Below are positions 13,201-23,839 of a stretch of 64,000 bases of DNA, in pieces. The stretch's first letter is position 1. Each line of letters begins with the position of its first letter. Made by a program: the position numbers and the translations under genes. The notes beneath the pieces are model-generated. The model was not told where the DNA came from, did no database searches, and saw only the letters and a list, made by a program, of their open reading frames with translations. This DNA is from Euryodendron excelsum. Lineage: Eukaryota; Streptophyta; Magnoliopsida; Ericales; Pentaphylacaceae. The stretch is taken from contig CM065384.1 of NCBI GenBank assembly GCA_033060915.1, positions 30,278,501 to 30,342,500 on the forward strand, written 5' to 3'.

Positions 13201-14980
13201 AATTAGATTGGTAACTGAATTAGTAGCAAATTTTTTTCCTCACAGTAAACTCTTATATTTTTATTTTTTCTTTATGATTCGGTGCTGACCTCACCAATCC
13301 ATGTTAGGTTATTGATTTTGTTGCACATTGTTCACTGATCTTTTGTACTGATAAAAGGAAATGAAATGATATGATATTAAAATAGAATCTCAGGTTTTGG
13401 ATTCTCACAACCACGTAAGTGTTTTTTTTATAATATTTTTCTCTTGAATAAGAATTGCTCAGTCATATTTTTCTTTGTTGCAGAAACAGAAGATATTCTG
13501 ATTACAGTATTCTATAGATGTGGTCTTTTAGTACATAGGATGATTTATGGGAGGCAATTTAGCTGTACTATTTGATAGTTGTGTGTGGACCCAATTTTGG
13601 GTGTGGTGACATTTTTTAAGCCAAGCAACTTACTAAAATCCTGATATTTACAGTTATTCTGGCTTATTTATATTTACAATTAACTTAAGAAATCTTGGGA
13701 GACATTTATGGGCCTGCCTTTAAGGGCAATGATCTTTTTAAAGGGTACAATTTAAACAGGTGTGGGGTTGATGAGTCCCAAGTTAACATCAGCCTTTGCC
13801 TGGGAAATTTTTCGGTTACAGGCCTCATACATCCAAGATTTTACTGCAGATTGCGCAACTGTGTGTCGATCTCTTCATTCGGGATGGAATTTGTGGCTTC
13901 TGGGCATTACTTCCGCTTTATCGGGTTGAATCTGGTGGTCAATTCTATGCTAGTGACACCAACAAGGGCTTCATCAATTTGGAGATCTGATTGCTAGTGT
14001 TTTTTTTTAATCATCTTATTGCTAGTTATCACATCTTGGTTGCACGGTTTTTTCCTCGTTGTCTCTGGTAATAGTGGCCGAGAGGATTTGAATTGGTTGC
14101 TGGAGAGATTCTTATTAAATTTTTAAACTTTCTTCATACAGCACACAAATATTCCTTTGTTTCCATAGATGTGTGTAATAAATAGCAAGTTATTTATGTT
14201 TGTAGTGTGACATCTTACAGGAAAATCTCTGAAGTCTTGTAATATATGGAAAATTTTCCCAATGTAACAGTTTTTATTTTTTTTTTGCTCTAACCATTGT
14301 AGTATATTTATTTGATGGAATTACATCCCGAAGATTATAATTAGCTACCAATACATTCAGGAACTATGTACTATTTTCACTTCGATCACTCGACTTAGGG
14401 TTTGTGGACAATTATTTGTATGTTTTGCTTGACTATTTTGTGCTTGATCTAAATTTTCCACCCAAATATGTGAATGTTGATTCAGTTTATGAAACATTGC
14501 AATGATGGCTTTTGAGATCTCATTCTCTTCTCTACTTGAAAGAGACCGATGACAATAGCCAGTTACCCTTATTATTTAGTCTTGCTCCAATGGATTGCAT
14601 CTCTTTTATTTATTTATTTATTTTTTGTTGTTGGAATTTATACCAATTTTGTTTTTCATAGCAATTTGGAGGCATCATGCAGCCTTGAGGAGTTGTGGAA
14701 CTGTGGTTGAAAGTTTTGATGCTAGAATGTGCTATTAATGCAGTTTAGTTGAAAGGTTACTCACTTCAAGCAAGACACTCTGAATTGATAGCCAGAGGTA
14801 AAAACTTCTCCAAATATAGATGTTGACTGGAGTTAATTTCATTTTCCTATCTTTCTGATAAGCTTTGTTAACAGGCTTATATGCTCTGCCTCAGATGGAG
14901 AAGTCATTTTTTTTTTTTTTTTGGTTGTGTTTGGGAGTTTAGGAAGGGAAGAAAAGCAAAAGATTTTGCTGCTTTATTAT
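13200..14980. other. Intergenic region without supported gene
   Basis: AT-rich sequence. Open frames of about 64-100 codons at 13695-13997 overlap in two frames. Neither resembles a family I know or shows splice signals tied to a neighbour. A long T run lies at about 14907-14922. Confidence 0.5.
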
Positions 14981-15128
14981 GGGGGTGTTTGGACGTAGCT
15001 TATGGTTTTTTTTGAAATATATTTGGGTCAACAGCTTAAAAAAGTAGCTTATATTTAATCATGTTTTTTAAAAAAAATTATTTTTAAAAGTAATTTATAG
15101 TTTATATGCACCTCACCTAAACACCCTC
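14981..15128. mobile_element. Small hAT-like MITE
   Basis: The left end GGGGGTGTTTGG and the reverse complement of the right end, GAGGGTGTTTAGG, form the GGGTGTTTGG-type inverted termini known from plant hAT-like MITEs. Subterminal AGCTTAT words also repeat. Length is about 148 bp, with no coding capacity. The flanking octamers are not identical, so the target duplication is not confirmed. Confidence 0.55.
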
Positions 15129-16237
15129 TAAATGAGGAGAGAAGAAAATAAGCCTTATTTTTTTGGTTTGGGCGTGATGGGAAGGGAAAGAAAGGAGATT
15201 TGAGTTTTTTTTTCTCTATTGTTTTGTTATTCAATGAGGAAAAGGAAAGAAAATGGCTCTGGTTATGTGGAAAGGATTAGTTTATAAAGAATTTAGAAAA
15301 ACAATATTAACTACTTACTATGTTTGTTTTGTAGGATGAGATAAGGGGTTAGGAATCCCGATATAAGGAATCATGAGGTTATGAATTGGGCGATGGTATG
15401 TTTGATCTTTGTCAAAAAAAAATTATGCCCGTGTGTGCTTAGTGAGCTTTCTGTCTCACATTGATTGCTCTAGTGCTTACATTTGTGGTATTTAGACCCT
15501 TTCTAACATTCTCGCTTTGACAAATTGTTTGGAATTATGGTCTTTTACCCCGTCGAGTTATGTGTGGATTATGTGTTTGTTGTGTGCGTGTCAAAAAGAA
15601 TTGGGTGATGGTTAATTTGATAATTTGGCCTCCAATCTTGAACTTTCAAATTAGTTATCGTACCGCTTTTCCAAACAATCTAATCTCGTGTATAGGAATA
15701 AGTTTGGATTATTTATTCCGATAGTCTTTTACACAACCAAAGGCAAGATAAAACTGAATACGAATACGAAGTTATTAGTCGATTTTCACAATCTTATTCC
15801 GGACGAATACGAGATTACTACTTCAATCATACAATCTTGTAACAGCGTTCATACCTTCTCTTCTGATCCTATTTGGAAGTGCCCAGAAAAAAATTACAGC
15901 CGTTCGTTATACCTCCATATCTTTTCTTTCTTGCTAGCTTAACCACCCAATCAGAGAACAACCCCAACCTTTTCACCATAATGAGCTGAGGTTGCAAATA
16001 TGATATGTTCACCTCAAACATATATAGTGGCACTATATACAATTAATAATTGGCTCCCATTACAAAATATACGATGGATGATAGACAATGGTCGGCTTTG
16101 AAAAGCTTTAAAATATAGTTTTTTTTTCACGCACAACATCTTGACTTTGTGTAATTCGAGCTTTATGCCCACACTTTTCTTTTTTGGACATGCATTGTTG
16201 AGTGAGTGAGTAGAATTTTGCCATTTTTTTTTAGGAC

Positions 16238-16370
16238 TGTTAAGAATAGTCAGTGTTGTCACTTGCACACCAGTTGATGTGCGTTATATCCGTTAAGTCT
16301 CACCAACAGTTGATGAAATTCAGTTGATATAGCGCACATCAGCTGGTATGTGAGGGATAGCCACATTTTC
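16238..16370. mobile_element. Nested MITE-like palindrome, copy 1
   Basis: CACCAGTTGATGTGCGTTAT and, inverted at the far end, ACCAGCTGATGTGCGCTAT form a hairpin of about 130 bp. The same unit recurs in the second tandem copy at about 17320-17460, so the insertion predates the duplication. No target duplication is evident. Confidence 0.5.
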
Positions 16371-16585
16371 ATTTTTTGTTTTTAAATGTGTTCAAGTTTT
16401 TAATCGAATACTCCCTTGAACTTGCATGGTTTGGCAGAAGTTGTTTTCGTAACTTTTTTTACTAGTTTTTTTTTTTTTTTTTACTTTATTAACTTTTTTA
16501 AACGAAATTTAAATTTTTTATTTTTTTATGAGTTTTTAGATTATACATACTTATTTAAGAAAAAAATTGAATGCTGGTTAAAAGA

Positions 16586-16672
16586 AATCACTAAAGACGA
16601 AAAAAAGCTATTTTAGAGAGAGAAAAAAAATTGACATAAATAGCTTTTCTTTTTCTTTAGTGACATTTGCCA
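16586..16672. repeat. Hairpin bounded by TCACTAAAGA / TCTTTAGTGA
   Basis: TCACTAAAGACGAAAAAAAG at about 16589 pairs with CTTTTCTTTTTCTTTAGTGA at about 16645, flanking a short loop with AGCTATTTTAGAG / ATAAATAGCT. The same structure recurs at about 17672-17745 in the second tandem copy. CACTA-like ends suggest a relic of a CACTA-type element, but no 3-bp target duplication was found. Confidence 0.45.
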
Positions 16673-17319
16673 ACCAACGTTTAATTTATTTTTTTTAACC
16701 GAGAATGTATAACCTAAAAATTTATAAAAAAATATAAAAAATTAAATTTTGTTTAAAAAAGTCACTAAAGACAAACAAAAAAAAAAAATACTAGAAAGCC
16801 AAACTAGGCTTGACGAACCATAAATCATACCCGATCGTCTTTTACATAAGCAAACGCAAGATAAAGCCGAATACGAAGTTGTTGGCCGATTTTCACAATC
16901 TTATTCCGGACGAATACGAGATTACTACTTCAATCCTACAATCTTATAACAGTGTTCATACCTTCTCTTCTAATCCTATTTGGAAGAGTCCAGAAAAAAT
17001 CACAGCCGTTCGTTATACCTCCATATCTTTTCTTTCTTGCTAGCTTAACTACCCAAACAGAGAACAACCCCAACATTTTCACCATAATGAGGTTGCAAAT
17101 ATGATATGTTCGGCACTATATACAATTAATAATTGGCTCCCATTACAAAATAAACGATGGATGATAGACAACGGTTCGCTTTGAAAAGCTTTAAAATATA
17201 GTTTTTTTTTTTCACACAGAACATCTTGACTTTGTGTAATTCGAGCTTTATGCCCACACTTTTCTTTTTTGGACATGCATTGGCGAGTGAGTGAGTGGAC
17301 TTTTGCCATTTTGTTTTAA

Positions 17320-17460
17320 GGAATGTTAGAAGTAGTCGCAGTGGTTAATCACACATCAATTGATGTGCACTATATCAGTTAAGTCTTACTAACAGTTAGT
17401 AGGATTCGATTCAATTGATGTGACACATATCAACTGGTATGAGAGATAGTTGCACTTTCA
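17320..17460. mobile_element. Nested MITE-like palindrome, copy 2
   Basis: Diverged duplicate of the palindrome at 16238-16370. It has ATCAATTGATGTGCACTATA at the left and, inverted, ACCAGTTGATATGTGTCACA at the right. Its place at the same offset in the second tandem unit shows it was copied along with the host segment. Confidence 0.5.
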
Positions 17461-17889
17461 TTTTTTGTTTTTAGACACGTTCATGTTTGTAATCTAATAC
17501 TCCCTTGAGCTTGCATAGTTTGGCACAAGTTGTTTTCTTAACTTTTTTTACTAGCTTTCTTTTTTTTTACTTTATTAACTTTTCTAAATGAAATTTAATT
17601 TTTTTTATTTTTTATAAGCTTTTAGATTATACATACTTATTTAAGAAAAAATTGAATGATGGTTAAAAGAAATTACTAAAGACGAAAAAAGCTATTTTAG
17701 AGAGAAAAAACTGACATAGATAGCTTTTCTTTTTCTTTAGTGACATTTGCCAATCAACGTTTAATTTATTTTTTTTAACTGAGTATGTATAGCCTAAAAA
17801 TTCATTAAAAAAAAATTAAATTTTGTTTAAAAACGTCACTAAAGGCAAAAAAAAAAAAAAAAACTAGAAACAAACTAAAAAAAAAAAAT

Positions 17890-18100
17890 GGTGCCAAACT
17901 AGATTTAACGAATCACAAATCAACCTTGCATAAATGATGGCTACACGTATAGAGACGTGACAAGGGATCGAATTTGAGATCTCATGCTTGTTATAAAGGT
18001 CAACACCGCCTCTATAATTATTAACCTTTGGTATTTGAGTATATTTTTCTAAAAAGTTGTTTAGACCTTCGACTCTCTCGACCTCATGCATGATCACTAT
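17890..18100 (-). mobile_element. tRNA-derived SINE-like fragment
   Basis: The minus strand contains a box-B-like GATCTCAAATTCGATCCC preceded by a GTTGACC-type segment, as in plant tRNA-derived SINEs. Box A is weak and no A tail is clear. Call made by pattern only. Confidence 0.3.
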
Positions 18101-18439
18101 TCACACGAACCACACATAATTCTGTGTTGCATGAAAAATGACTGATCAGCCACGAGAAGCAATCAAACTTAAGATCTCATACATGCAATTTCTAACGGCA
18201 CTACATGTACCAATAGCTTTGAACAGTATAATATAAACACCCTTTTTGATTCTTTTCCTGATGGCTTCACCTATAGTGTAAGTGTGTCTGAAATTTGAAA
18301 ATAATTCAGCATTTAAATACGATACCGTTAAGTGATAGTATGGAATCCATTGTTTGGATTTGAAATTGAAGGCCATCTTGGTATGCTTTATTGTATCAAT
18401 TAAAAAATTGAAATTACTAAACTTATAATCATTATGATT

Positions 18440-19050
18440 ATATTTTTTCTCTCTCTCACTCAACTCAACAAACTTTTTTCTCAATTACTTGGGATTGGCT
18501 ATATAAATTTATTTCCTCTAATTGATTCTATTGAAGTCATATTCTCAGTTAAGTTTCTGCTAATAGTTTTTTTTTTTTTTTTTATCGCCTCAACCTCTGC
18601 GCTCATTGACTTCTTCAATTAGCACCACTTGTGACTTCTTCCTAATGAATTCATTTTTTTTTTCTTCTTTCTATAACATTACTTATCCATCTCATTATTC
18701 TCATTTAAGCAATGCTCATTTTATTAAACATTATCCAACATTTAGTAACATACATCATAACAACCTTTATAGTATTCCTGTAAAAAAAATTCCATTTCGC
18801 CTTAACGTGCAATCATATGGCACTCCTAACGCATTCTTTCATTTTATCCATCTCGCCCTAATTTTATGTATGAATAATAAACCCCAACTATCAAAAGTAG
18901 TCATTCTTAGATTCAGTATCTCTTATCCACCAAATTTTACTCTCTTCTTCGTTACGTATTTATAGTTTTGCTAATCTTACCCTCTAAAGATTTTTTTATC
19001 TTTAGTCCTAACTTCTCTTATCTTGACAAGTTTATATGTATCTTTTCCCC
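18440..19050 (-). mobile_element. RTE-type LINE remnant
   Basis: The + strand reads as the antisense of a common plant LINE 3' region. It starts with a segment like ACTTGGGATTGGCTATATAA followed by TTGATTCTATTGAAGTCATA. Further on are ATCCAACATTTAGTAACATA and CTTTCATTTTATCCATCTCG, which match, from my memory of the family, the antisense of the RTE ORF C-terminal part. It is full of stops and therefore long dead. The boundaries are soft. Confidence 0.55.
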
Positions 19051-20040
19051 CATCCTCATAATTTTATTTAGATACTGTACATTATAAAACCTGTGATTTA
19101 GCCCGTGAATTTGTTTTTTGAAGTTCGGTTTCGGATACGTCATATCATTCGAAATTTTCTTTATTCCTATAGAGAGTTCTATGACAATCTCTTCTAGTTT
19201 TGACTTTTGACTACTTTTTCAAGTTCTTCATTTCATCATCAAGTTTCTTTCGATGGTGGCTTAATTATTTCTCTTAGATTCACTAGGAATCTCTTTTATC
19301 ACTTTTTCTAAATACAACTAGTGAGTACTTATTTTAAAGAATGTCAAATTTCACCACTTAATATGTGAGTACTTATTTTCTCTATTCTTTTTTTTTTGTT
19401 TTCTTACATGAATCTAATACAGTTAATTTGTAGTATATGGTGAAACCATCTTATACTATTACTTTACAATTCTTACATCAACATTTATCAAATTTCCTAA
19501 GAAAGAAATTTATTTGCATGTTTTTTTTTTTTTTTTTTTTAGCTTAAAAGCATTTGTTTACTAATACTACCTTATCATTTTACTTTTTCAAATCTAAAAC
19601 CCCATATACTTCCTTGCATTTTGTCATTAGTCCACTACTCCCTCCTTATAAGACTAGTAACAACATGTTTGGAACTTGAGTAAAAAAAATTATTTTCTCT
19701 TTAATTTCCTCCATAATTTTTTTCCCTTCCTTTATCTTTTCCTTTTTCTAATTGGATTTCTTTTTCTAACTGAATTTTATTCCAAAGATGTGATTTTAGA
19801 GCTCGATTACACTAAGTATACCATCATTTTCACCCGACACGATCGTACGAGGTCACAATTCACCCAAGACGATCATATGGGGTTTCCCCCTCAACATCCA
19901 ATTTATCATGAAGCCTAAAATACTCCATTTTTCTCTAGTCTCCGTTTGGAAAGCTAGAAATGGAAACCCTAGTTGGAACCTGATTAAGCCAAAATTTCAT
20001 CAAGGGAGGGGGTGCTTGGATACACTTTAACCCACTAATA
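19051..20040. other. Intergenic AT-rich region
   Basis: No gene recognised. Long T runs occur at about 19389-19399 and 19520-19542. It runs up to the presumed promoter region of the HAD-like gene; no clear TATA element could be fixed. Confidence 0.5.
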
Positions 20041-20099
20041 ACTGTTGCCATTCACAACCCTTTCTTTTTTGAAAGTTGCGACCATTCACTTCATCTTTT

Positions 20100-20610
20100 C
20101 TCTCTCGCATCTCTCTAAAATCCAATCTCTGATCGGATCGCACAACGCTTGTGTGTCTCAGACGGCTGAAGTTGTATTTTCCCACACGCAAAGAGTTTTC
20201 TCTCTCTCTCTCTCTGTCTCTCTCTATCTACCATTGCCTTTCTCTCTCTACCAACAAGTTCAGCTACGAGTGCTGATTCAGTTTACTGGTTCATTGTTGC
20301 ATACTGTACTCTTCCGGGTATTTCTCTCTCGAAAATTTGAATTATATTGTTCTGGGTATTTGACTCTCTCTATCAAGTTTGAATTGTTATGTAATGGAGA
20401 TAACTTTTGGGAAATTTTCTTTGATTTGTATGAATTTTTATGCCGTGGAGAGGGTTTAGTTTCTTAATCTCTTTGTTGGGTTTTCTGTAAGTTGTTGATT
20501 TGATCTGGATTTTTTCAGACGAAGTGATTGTGAAGTCATCTCGATTCTGTAGTGCGACAAGATAAGTTTGAAATATTTTTGGAAGCTGCTTGACCATTTG
20601 TTTGAAACAG
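20100..20610 (+). promoter_or_regulatory. Presumed 5' leader of the HAD-like gene with CT-rich tract
   Basis: A long pyrimidine tract of TCTCTC repeats (about 20193-20252) is typical of plant transcript leaders near the start site. It is followed by a donor-like GAAACAG|gtgagc at 20610/20611. A probable 5'-UTR intron then runs to the exon that contains the ATG at 23840 (acceptor-like ttaacacag near 23702). The transcription start is not determined. Confidence 0.4.
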
Positions 20611-21396
20611 GTGAGCTAAACATGCATAGAGAAGAAGTGAGGAATTAACAGAATGGGCTGCTCTTTTTGCTTTTCATATTTGGTTTCAGTTTAATTTGTA
20701 CTGGTATTTTTACCTTCTGTGTGAAACCATAAATTCATTGTTTGGAGTAAGGAAAGTTATCAAATCATTCAAATTGAGATTTAGTGAGGTTTGCAGGATC
20801 ATGGACAGCATACATGATTCTTCCTTTAATCTCTTCGTTTGTTTCTTGCTTCATGTCTAAATTGTGGGATTGTTTGGAAAACCAAAAACTGGGTGGTGTG
20901 ATTTTAGAGTTGGGCTGTGTTGGCTCTGTTATATTCTAGTACGTCATGTGAATCTTTGATATCAACAGGATTTTTCTCCCGTCTATCGGTTTAGCTGGCT
21001 GGCAATGTTACATGGCTTAATTTATGGTCGGATCTCCTTTTCTTGCATGGTTTTTTATCCATGGAATTTATTAAGTTCCAATTGCCATTAAATATATAAG
21101 AAATGTGTTGTACCAAGTTGTGAAATCAAATGCAGAAGTACTATCCACCTGGCTCATTTATGAAGTTATATATAATGTAAATTGAAAGTTAATGTTACTG
21201 CGAGTTTTGACATCAGGTGTTGGAGTAGTCATCCCTTTTCTTGATGTTCCAAAATAGTTTCCCTGATCTTTTATTTACAGGAACCCTCCTAGGTGTAGTA
21301 TATATATCCATTGTCTTAGCAAGGCTCTAATTCAATAAAGGAAAATGCTATTCTACCAAAATATTTCTATAGAAAATCCAACTAGAATGATGTGGC

Positions 21397-21762
21397 TAGG
21401 GACGGAACCACCCTTAGACCATGGGGTGCCATGGCCCTCCCTAGTTTGATGAAATTTCACTTAGGCCCTATAGTTTTTTAGTATTTTTTATAAAATAAGT
21501 GTAAATTGACCCCCCCTGAAATTTTAAAAATTTTCCTTTGACTTTATAAAATTCAAAATTTTTTACCTTAATCCCCAAAAAATTCAAAAAAGTTTACCTT
21601 TAACCTTCTAAAATTCTAAATTTTTTCCGACAATATTAAAAGAAATTTACCTTGAACTTCCAAAATTTAATAATTTCTATCTTAGCCCTTTAACAAGATT
21701 CAAAAATTTTTACCATGTCTTTCGATGGCCCCTCCTTAACAAAATTCCTAGTTTCATCCCTC
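21397..21762. mobile_element. Non-autonomous hAT element with perfect 8-bp target duplication
   Basis: The octamer GATGTGGC occurs directly before (21389-21396) and directly after (21763-21770) the element. The termini are imperfect inverted repeats: left TAGGGACGGAACCACC, right (reverse complement) GAGGGATGAAACTAGG. These are decayed forms of the CAGGGGCGGA end common to plant hAT MITEs. The 366-bp interior is AT-rich with repeating CTTTGAC/ACCTT-AAAATT words and has no open frame. Confidence 0.85.
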
Positions 21763-22394
21763 GATGTGGCAGTGGAGTTTTACCTTTAAGAGCCATCATA
21801 ATGGGTGTTTTGTTTTAAACTGAAAATTTATGTTTCAATCATGTCATTCAGGACAAAAAATCTGTATAAAATTTCTGTTTGTATAGCATTATCCTCTAAT
21901 AAAATATCAAATTTTTTGTACCATGGACTATAACCACTCATTGTTTTCCTGTACATCCTAACACAGTAAATCAATAGTCAGTAGGTTTAGATAGATTTTT
22001 ATTATGCACCAATCCAATAGCCTATTGATTTGTGCTTATGCTTACTCTAGCAGTTTCTAATGCAATTGCATAATGATTTTTTATCCGTAAATGTTGTTAA
22101 AAATAGGTTTTGCAACAAAATGAAGGATGATTTTCTCACGGTGTCCTCAATTTTGTACGTTGAAAAGGAAATTACTGTCAAATTTAGTATAGAATCAATC
22201 ATAAAATTTGAGGGATTTGAAAGAAAGTTTAGCTCCATTTTGATTGATGATTAAATTGAAATGTACTAAGAAATGATTAATTTTTTTCATGTATTTTTTA
22301 GGTTAAATTGATACTATTTTATTCTTATGTAGAAATTTAGTTTTCATAGGTTTAAATTTAGTTATGTGCAAAGAAAAATTAAAATATAATAATT

Positions 22395-22457
22395 ATATCA
22401 AAAGGTAAAAATTTGAGTTTTGGCACCCCTCGAAACTAAATCCTAGTTCCGCCCCTG
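22395..22457. mobile_element. Orphan right terminus of a second hAT copy
   Basis: The reverse complement of the right edge starts CAGGGGCGGAACTAGGATTT and continues into GGGGTGCC, like the ends of the element at 21397-21762 but closer to the intact form. No matching left end or octamer duplication was found, so this copy is truncated or the sequence to its left has been replaced. Confidence 0.5.
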
Positions 22458-22497
22458 TAAGTGTGTTTGTGCAATATATGCATTCATGTATATTGTT

Positions 22498-23013
22498 TTA
22501 TGCCCTTGACTTTGAAACATACTCAAATTTTACAAACATTGCTATTTAGTGGAACTTGCGCTCCATGTATTTGCATAGACATACTTGTGGAAAAATTTCA
22601 GTTATAAGATGGCTTGACCTTTTCATGTGTACAACAGGGAAATTTTTTATCATAATATGTTTGTTTAGGGGGCAAGGTCCTTTAACTTTTAACATGTAAT
22701 GAGGCTACATTCCAGCTTTATCTGAAATGGAGATACCCACCTAACTCTGTTACTTTTATGCCCTTGACTTTGAAACATATTAAATTTTACAAACATTGCT
22801 ATTTAATGGAACTTGTGCTTCATGTATTTGCATAGACATACTTGTGGAAAATTTTCAGTTATAAGATGGCTTGACCTTTTTCATGTGTACAGCAGGGAAA
22901 TTTTTTATCATAGTATGTTTGTTTAGTGTGCAAGGTCCTTTAACTTTTAACATGTAATGAGGCTACATTCCAGCTTTGTCTGGAATGGGGATACCCACCT
23001 AACTCTGTTACTT
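22498..23013. repeat. 258-bp direct tandem duplication
   Basis: The segment beginning TATGCCCTTGACTTTGAAAC at about 22499 starts again at 22757 and runs in parallel to CTAACTCTGTTACTTTTA in both copies. Only a handful of substitutions and 1-2-bp indels separate them, so the duplication is fairly recent. It is non-coding. Confidence 0.9.
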
Positions 23014-23839
23014 TTAAGAGTTCATAGAAGATTGGTCATATGGATTTTTTGGCTATGGATGAGAGTTTCACTTGGTCATACTTTTGCTTCTATTTTTTTT
23101 CTTAGAACTAGTATTAGTTTAATGACACATTATATGTTGATGTGTGGAATTGTTGTTTAAACTTTTGAGGAAAGCATAATAAGCTTTCACAACTTGGATG
23201 ACCAGCTTCGGTATTAAATATATTGTCATTAGGGGTTATCATTTACGTATTGTATTTATTCTTCTTTTAGTTCTTATCATGCGAGAGAAGGACTTAGGGA
23301 GGGCAATAATTCTGAGACTTATTTTTTCAACAGTTTTATGCATGATTTGTTGGCTTATGTGAGTGTAAACAACGATAGCTGGCGTGAATTGTCCGCAGAT
23401 TCTGAAATGTAGCCTTGGGCTTTAGGTTCTTTACATGGCTATAAGTAGAATGTATCCGATTCATAACCCTTCAAGCACAACCAAAACCTATTCGAACTCC
23501 CCGGCATGCTGGCCTGCCCCATTTTTTTAGTAGGTGATTCACTACTGAACTTAATGGTTTTTTTTTTTTTTTTTTCTCAATGTTATTGCATGTCCTGACC
23601 AATGAAAAGGGTGAAGGGTAAAGATTAAATGATAAATTTACTTCTTCAATTGGCTTGAGAAAGGCTGCAAATCAGATATCTGAAGTTGTTGATATTAACA
23701 CAGGTATGAAGCAAAGGACACGGGAATGATCGCTGAACAGGAATCTTAGCATTTTTGGCAAATCTAATACTACTCCAAGGTAGGAAATGCCTTTAGATGG
23801 AGGTTTATACTCGCAGCATTATTCAGAAGTGAGTTCGTA

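Larger units (their letters stand above)
15719..17880. repeat. 1.1-kb tandem duplication (two copies plus start of a third)
   Basis: Copy 1 (about 15719-16800) and copy 2 (about 16834-17880) align along their length with a period of about 1.08-1.11 kb. Anchors are the word GGCACTATATACAATTAATA at 16029 and again at 17112, and TTCACAATCTTATTCCGGAC in both copies. A third partial start (CCAAACTAG, then TAACGAATCACAAATCA) follows at 17890. Each copy holds the same nested inverted repeat (CACCAGTTGATGTG...) and a TTTAGTGAC palindrome. The copies differ by scattered substitutions and small indels. No gene is visible. Confidence 0.85.
20611..23702. other. Presumed 5'-UTR intron of the HAD-like gene
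   Basis: Non-coding sequence of about 3.1 kb between a donor-like gtgagc and an acceptor-like acacag. It carries the hAT MITE at 21397-21762, an orphan hAT terminus at 22395-22457 and the 258-bp tandem duplication at 22498-23013. No coding exon is recognised inside. Confidence 0.4.

Noticed and set aside
13695..13997. Two overlapping open frames of 64-100 codons
   Set aside because: The two frames overlap each other, have no recognisable domain or splice partner, and lie in the presumed downstream region of the CCCH gene.
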